Under the pieces are notes generated by a model that was given only the letters and a program-made list of their open reading frames with translations, had not been told where the DNA came from and made no database searches. Positions 41,056 to 43,060 of a stretch of DNA of 43,060 nucleotides are shown one piece after another. Each line of letters starts with the position of its first letter. The stretch's first letter is position 1. The position numbers and the translations under genes are program-made. Source of the stretch: Bacteroidaceae bacterium (GTDB taxonomy: Bacteria > Bacteroidota > Bacteroidia > Bacteroidales > Bacteroidaceae); contig JAFRNY010000087.1 in the NCBI GenBank assembly GCA_017429945.1, forward strand, positions 1 to 43,060. Direction: 5' to 3'.

Positions 41056-41364
41056 ATGAATAAATACTACATCATAACTATATTAGCTATTTCGCTCACT
41101 TCCATGACGTTGCGTGCCGCCGACTTCGAAGAGTTCGACGACATCACTGAAGTGGAGACAACGGGCGTTGCCATAAACGTCAACGGCGCACAGGTGCACG
41201 TCACAGGCGCTGCAGGCCAGACGCTCGAAGTCTACAACGTTGCAGGCATGCGCGTAGCCACCTACAAGATTGACGGCGACGACAAGACCTTCAACCTCAA
41301 CCTCTCCAAAGGCTGCTACATCCTTAAGATTGGAAAGGTCGTACGCAAAGTCTCAATTCGATAA
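41056..41364 (+). CDS. Small secreted protein made mostly of a sorting-tail-like domain
   Basis: This 102-residue protein has a signal peptide (residues 1-21, TLRAADF). The remainder, VAINVNGAQVHVTGAAGQTLEVYNVAGMRVATYKIDGDDKTFNLNLSKGCYILKIGKVVRKVSIR, has the shape of the C-terminal beta-sandwich of type IX-secreted proteins (VYNVAGMRV ... GCYILKIG). It is unusual to find this domain alone with a signal peptide and no passenger. A cell-surface or structural role is possible; nothing more can be said. Confidence 0.75.
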   Translation: MNKYYIITILAISLTSMTLRAADFEEFDDITEVETTGVAINVNGAQVHVTGAAGQTLEVYNVAGMRVATYKIDGDDKTFNLNLSKGCYILKIGKVVRKVSIR

Positions 41365-41430
41365 CAACGCATAATTACCTAATAAACTAAATCTAAATCC
41401 TTTCCTCACATCTTGCATCTGAAGGAATCA

Positions 41431-41463
41431 AAAAGGGCCGGACTCCTGAGTTCCGACCCTTTT
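41431..41463 (+). terminator. Terminator after the small secreted protein
   Basis: AAAAGGGCCGGA (41431-41442) and TTCCGACCCTTTT (41451-41463) pair around CTCCTGAG with one mismatch, ending in a T run. Confidence 0.82.
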
Positions 41464-41511
41464 CTTCTAAAACAAGATCATTCGTAATTCATAATTCGTC
41501 ATTCGAAATTC

Positions 41512-41949
41512 ATGAAAGCTAACCCGCAGACCATACAACAAATCCAGCGCGCCCTGCGCAAAGTGGCCGACAAATTCCCCGCCACGGCCGACCCCGTCCT
41601 CACCGATATTCACCTGCAAGTGAAGCCCGAGAGTGGCGAGTTGTTGGCATTCAACGACGATATGGAGGAACTCACACGCATCGTCGTAGACCAGTGGCTT
41701 GAACCTACCGGCGAAGACCTCTATGAGGTGGCTGCCACAGCCATCAAGCAGAGTATCAGCGGCCTGCGCGACATCGTGGAGAAGATGAGTGTGCTTCACC
41801 CCTTCTCCTTCGTCATGATGGGCGAAGACAACGAGACGATGCAAGACATCTACCTCGTCGATGATGACAACATAATCCTCGACTCCGAGCTCCTCAAAGG
41901 CCTCGACGCTGAACTCGACGACTTCCTGGCCCACCTCATGGAGGAATAG
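41512..41949 (+). CDS. Conserved hypothetical acidic protein
   Basis: This 145-residue soluble acidic protein was not recognised. It has an N-terminal helix (NPQTIQQIQRALRKVADKFP), a strand segment TDIHLQVKPESGELLAFNDD, and a mainly helical, acidic second half (DIYLVDDDNIILDSELLKGLDAELDDFLAHLMEE). The start codon is preceded by short repeats GTAATTCATAATTCGTCATTCGAAATTC with no ribosome binding site. It is a single gene between two terminators. Confidence 0.7.
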   Translation: MKANPQTIQQIQRALRKVADKFPATADPVLTDIHLQVKPESGELLAFNDDMEELTRIVVDQWLEPTGEDLYEVAATAIKQSISGLRDIVEKMSVLHPFSFVMMGEDNETMQDIYLVDDDNIILDSELLKGLDAELDDFLAHLMEE

Positions 41950-42014
41950 CCCCCTGCCACCTCCCACTACAGCAGTACCTCCCCCTACAATACACCCTAC
42001 AAAAGCAATATAAT

Positions 42015-42047
42015 CAGGGCTGACACCCACAGAAGGGTTCAGCCCTG
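42015..42047 (+). terminator. Terminator after the hypothetical gene
   Basis: CAGGGCTGA (42015-42023) pairs with TTCAGCCCTG (42038-42047), with inner pairing ACCC/GGGT, followed by TATTTATT. Confidence 0.78.
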
Positions 42048-42106
42048 TATTTATTCAAACTATCGAAACTGAATTATCGAATCAGCGCCTCAACTTTCGG
42101 ATGTTT

Positions 42107-42393
42107 ATTAAAACAACGAATTACACGCATTTCACAAATTAACGAGCGAAACCGCTGTGCGATGTTCCGAATGACAATGCTTGGGATGGCACTCGACGCC
42201 AGCAAAGATTTTTTTAAAACCACGAATTAAACGAATTAAACGAATTTTCGGCTGCGCAGTATCAACAATTATATTCGAATTTAACGAATTCATCGCGAAA
42301 CCGCTGCGCGATGTTTCGAATGACAACGTTTATGAGATTAGTGAAATAATATTTATCTCAATTAGTGAAAAACATTCATCCAAATTAGCGTCA
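42107..42393. repeat. Gene-free spacer with two direct repeats and AT-rich motifs
   Basis: Direct repeats 42143-42179 and 42294-42328 share GCGAAACCGCTG(T/C)GCGATGTT and TCGAATGACAA. Each is preceded by ACGAATTA(C/A)AC-type units (42117-42141, 42220-42246, 42285-42290). 42330-42372 carries two ATTAGTGAAA units with TTTATCTCAATTAGTG, like the 19787-19872 repeats. The 42048-42106 stretch shows nothing. No gene is visible in 41950-42393. Confidence 0.75.
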
Positions 42394-42732
42394 ATGAACA
42401 TAGAAGACTATCGCGACTATTGCCTCTCGCTGGGCGACGATGTTGAAGAGAAACTGCCATTCACGGCATTCCACTATGCCGACGGCGTGCTGGCGTTCTA
42501 CGTCAACGGCCACATGTTCTCGTTCTTCGACTGCGACCACTTCAGCGTCATCACACTTAAATGCCAGCCCGAACGCATCGCAGAATTGAAAGAGCAGCAT
42601 CAGTGCATCGGAAAGCCCTTCAACCTCTCGCCAAAATATTGGATTGGTGTCGATGCCGGCACTGCCCCCGACGACCTCCTTCAGCAACTCACCAAGAACT
42701 CCTACGACATCGTGAAAGCCAAATATGCGTGA
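42394..42732 (+). CDS. MmcQ/YjbR family protein
   Basis: This 112-residue protein matches the YjbR (CyaY-like fold, DNA-binding) family: MNIEDYRDYCLSLGDDVEEKLPF, GVLAFYVNGHMFSFFDC and ITLKCQPERIAELKEQH are the typical segments, and PKYWIGVDAG precedes the C-terminal helix. ATG 42394 is the family start; the upstream open frame is repeat sequence. A DNA-binding or regulatory function is a family inference. Confidence 0.88.
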   Translation: MNIEDYRDYCLSLGDDVEEKLPFTAFHYADGVLAFYVNGHMFSFFDCDHFSVITLKCQPERIAELKEQHQCIGKPFNLSPKYWIGVDAGTAPDDLLQQLTKNSYDIVKAKYA

Positions 42733-42748
42733 GTTTTTAAAAAGTTTT

Positions 42749-43060
42749 TCAAAAAAGGGTTCATCTTACATTGTAAGTCGCTGATTTTCAATGATAGCTT
42801 CGCTATCACAGAGGACACAGAGGAGGCAGAGGACACAGAGAGCAAAGAGAGCATAGAGAGCATAGAGAGCATAGAAAGCAAAGAGAGCAAAGAGAGCAAA
42901 GAAAGCAAAGAAAGCTAGAAAGCCTGTGGCGCAGCTCATTTTTCAATTTTCTTTCTTCACTTTTCATTCTTCATTCTCCATGCGCCCTCAGTTCCTTCTG
43001 TGTTTTCAGAGCGTTTGCTGATAATCAGGCGTTTGTAATGTAAGATGAACCCTTTTTTGA
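42749..43060. mobile_element. Terminal-inverted-repeat element with no gene (MITE-like)
   Basis: TCAAAAAAGGGTTCATCTTA (from 42749, continuing CATTGTAA) and its reverse complement at the right edge (43033-43060) are an exact match for 25 bases and imperfect for about 37. Inside are a small palindrome GATAGCTTCGCTATC (42794-42808), a CACAGAGGACACAGAGG motif, a 9-base tandem array of GAGAGCATA/GAGAGCAAA (about 42836-42917), and a T/C-rich segment. About 312 bases with no open frame, so it would depend on a transposase in trans. It may continue past the window. Confidence 0.6.

Noticed and set aside
42749-43060. Complete insertion sequence
   Set aside because: There is no transposase or any open frame of useful length between the inverted ends.

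Overview
The window looks like a chromosomal segment of a Bacteroidota bacterium of the order Bacteroidales, most like Prevotella and its relatives. Supporting signs are a complete Na+-translocating NADH:quinone reductase operon in the order A-B-C-D-E-F, the Bacteroidota-specific small gene for DUF4295 after rpmB-rpmG, a TamB-type protein of Bacteroidetes form, secreted proteins with the 'GxxVxxxGKKVxVK/R' tail, promoters of the Bacteroidota form TTTG-N18-20-TAnnTTTG, and start codons without Shine-Dalgarno sequences. There is no rRNA, no CRISPR array and no recognisable phage or transposase gene. One tRNA (Ala, anticodon GGC) is present.

Layout. 1-2.6 kb (+): exported flavodoxin/cyclophilin-like protein, SMR transporter, hexapeptide-repeat transferase and VOC protein, ending in a clear terminator. 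2.8-4.7 kb (-): exported endonuclease/exonuclease/phosphatase-family protein and a His-rich Spy/CpxP-like membrane protein. 4.7-11.5 kb (-): nqrABCDEF with a strong terminator. 11.6-16.1 kb (+): tamB. 16.2-22.3 kb (-): tRNA-Ala, a conserved hypothetical, a sodium:solute symporter, map-tsaD-pncC, and rpmB-rpmG-DUF4295. 22.4-23.3 kb (+): zinc-ribbon membrane protein. 23.6-29.7 kb (-): addA-addB recombination nuclease. 29.8-31 kb: divergent methylmalonyl-CoA epimerase and 5-formyl-THF cyclo-ligase. 31-32 kb (+): GH43 arabinanase-like enzyme. 32-36.3 kb (-): serC-serA-DUF1015-yigZ. 36.4-43 kb (+): secreted protein, a preQ1-I riboswitch with yhhQ-queC, TlpA-like protein and RNase Z, small secreted protein, hypothetical protein, YjbR-family protein, and a terminal-inverted-repeat element at the right edge.

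Themes. Most genes are housekeeping: sodium-motive respiration, translation and tRNA modification (tsaD, map, queC, rpmB, rpmG, rnz), serine synthesis, and double-strand-break repair. The unusual content lies in two places. (1) NqrC carries an extra N-terminal rubredoxin-like four-cysteine domain and a C-terminal tail of about 102 residues with 22 cysteines, unlike the ordinary subunit. (2) Spacers are filled with several families of palindromic and tandem repeats. One GC-rich palindromic family appears to have entered coding sequence in frame: twice in the essential gene tsaD, where it supplies the start codon region and a 36-codon insertion, and once at the 5' end of yigZ. The spacers of the nqr operon carry complementary 8-bp tandem repeats. 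The tamB membrane anchor lies upstream of any ATG/GTG/TTG and seems to need an ATC start.
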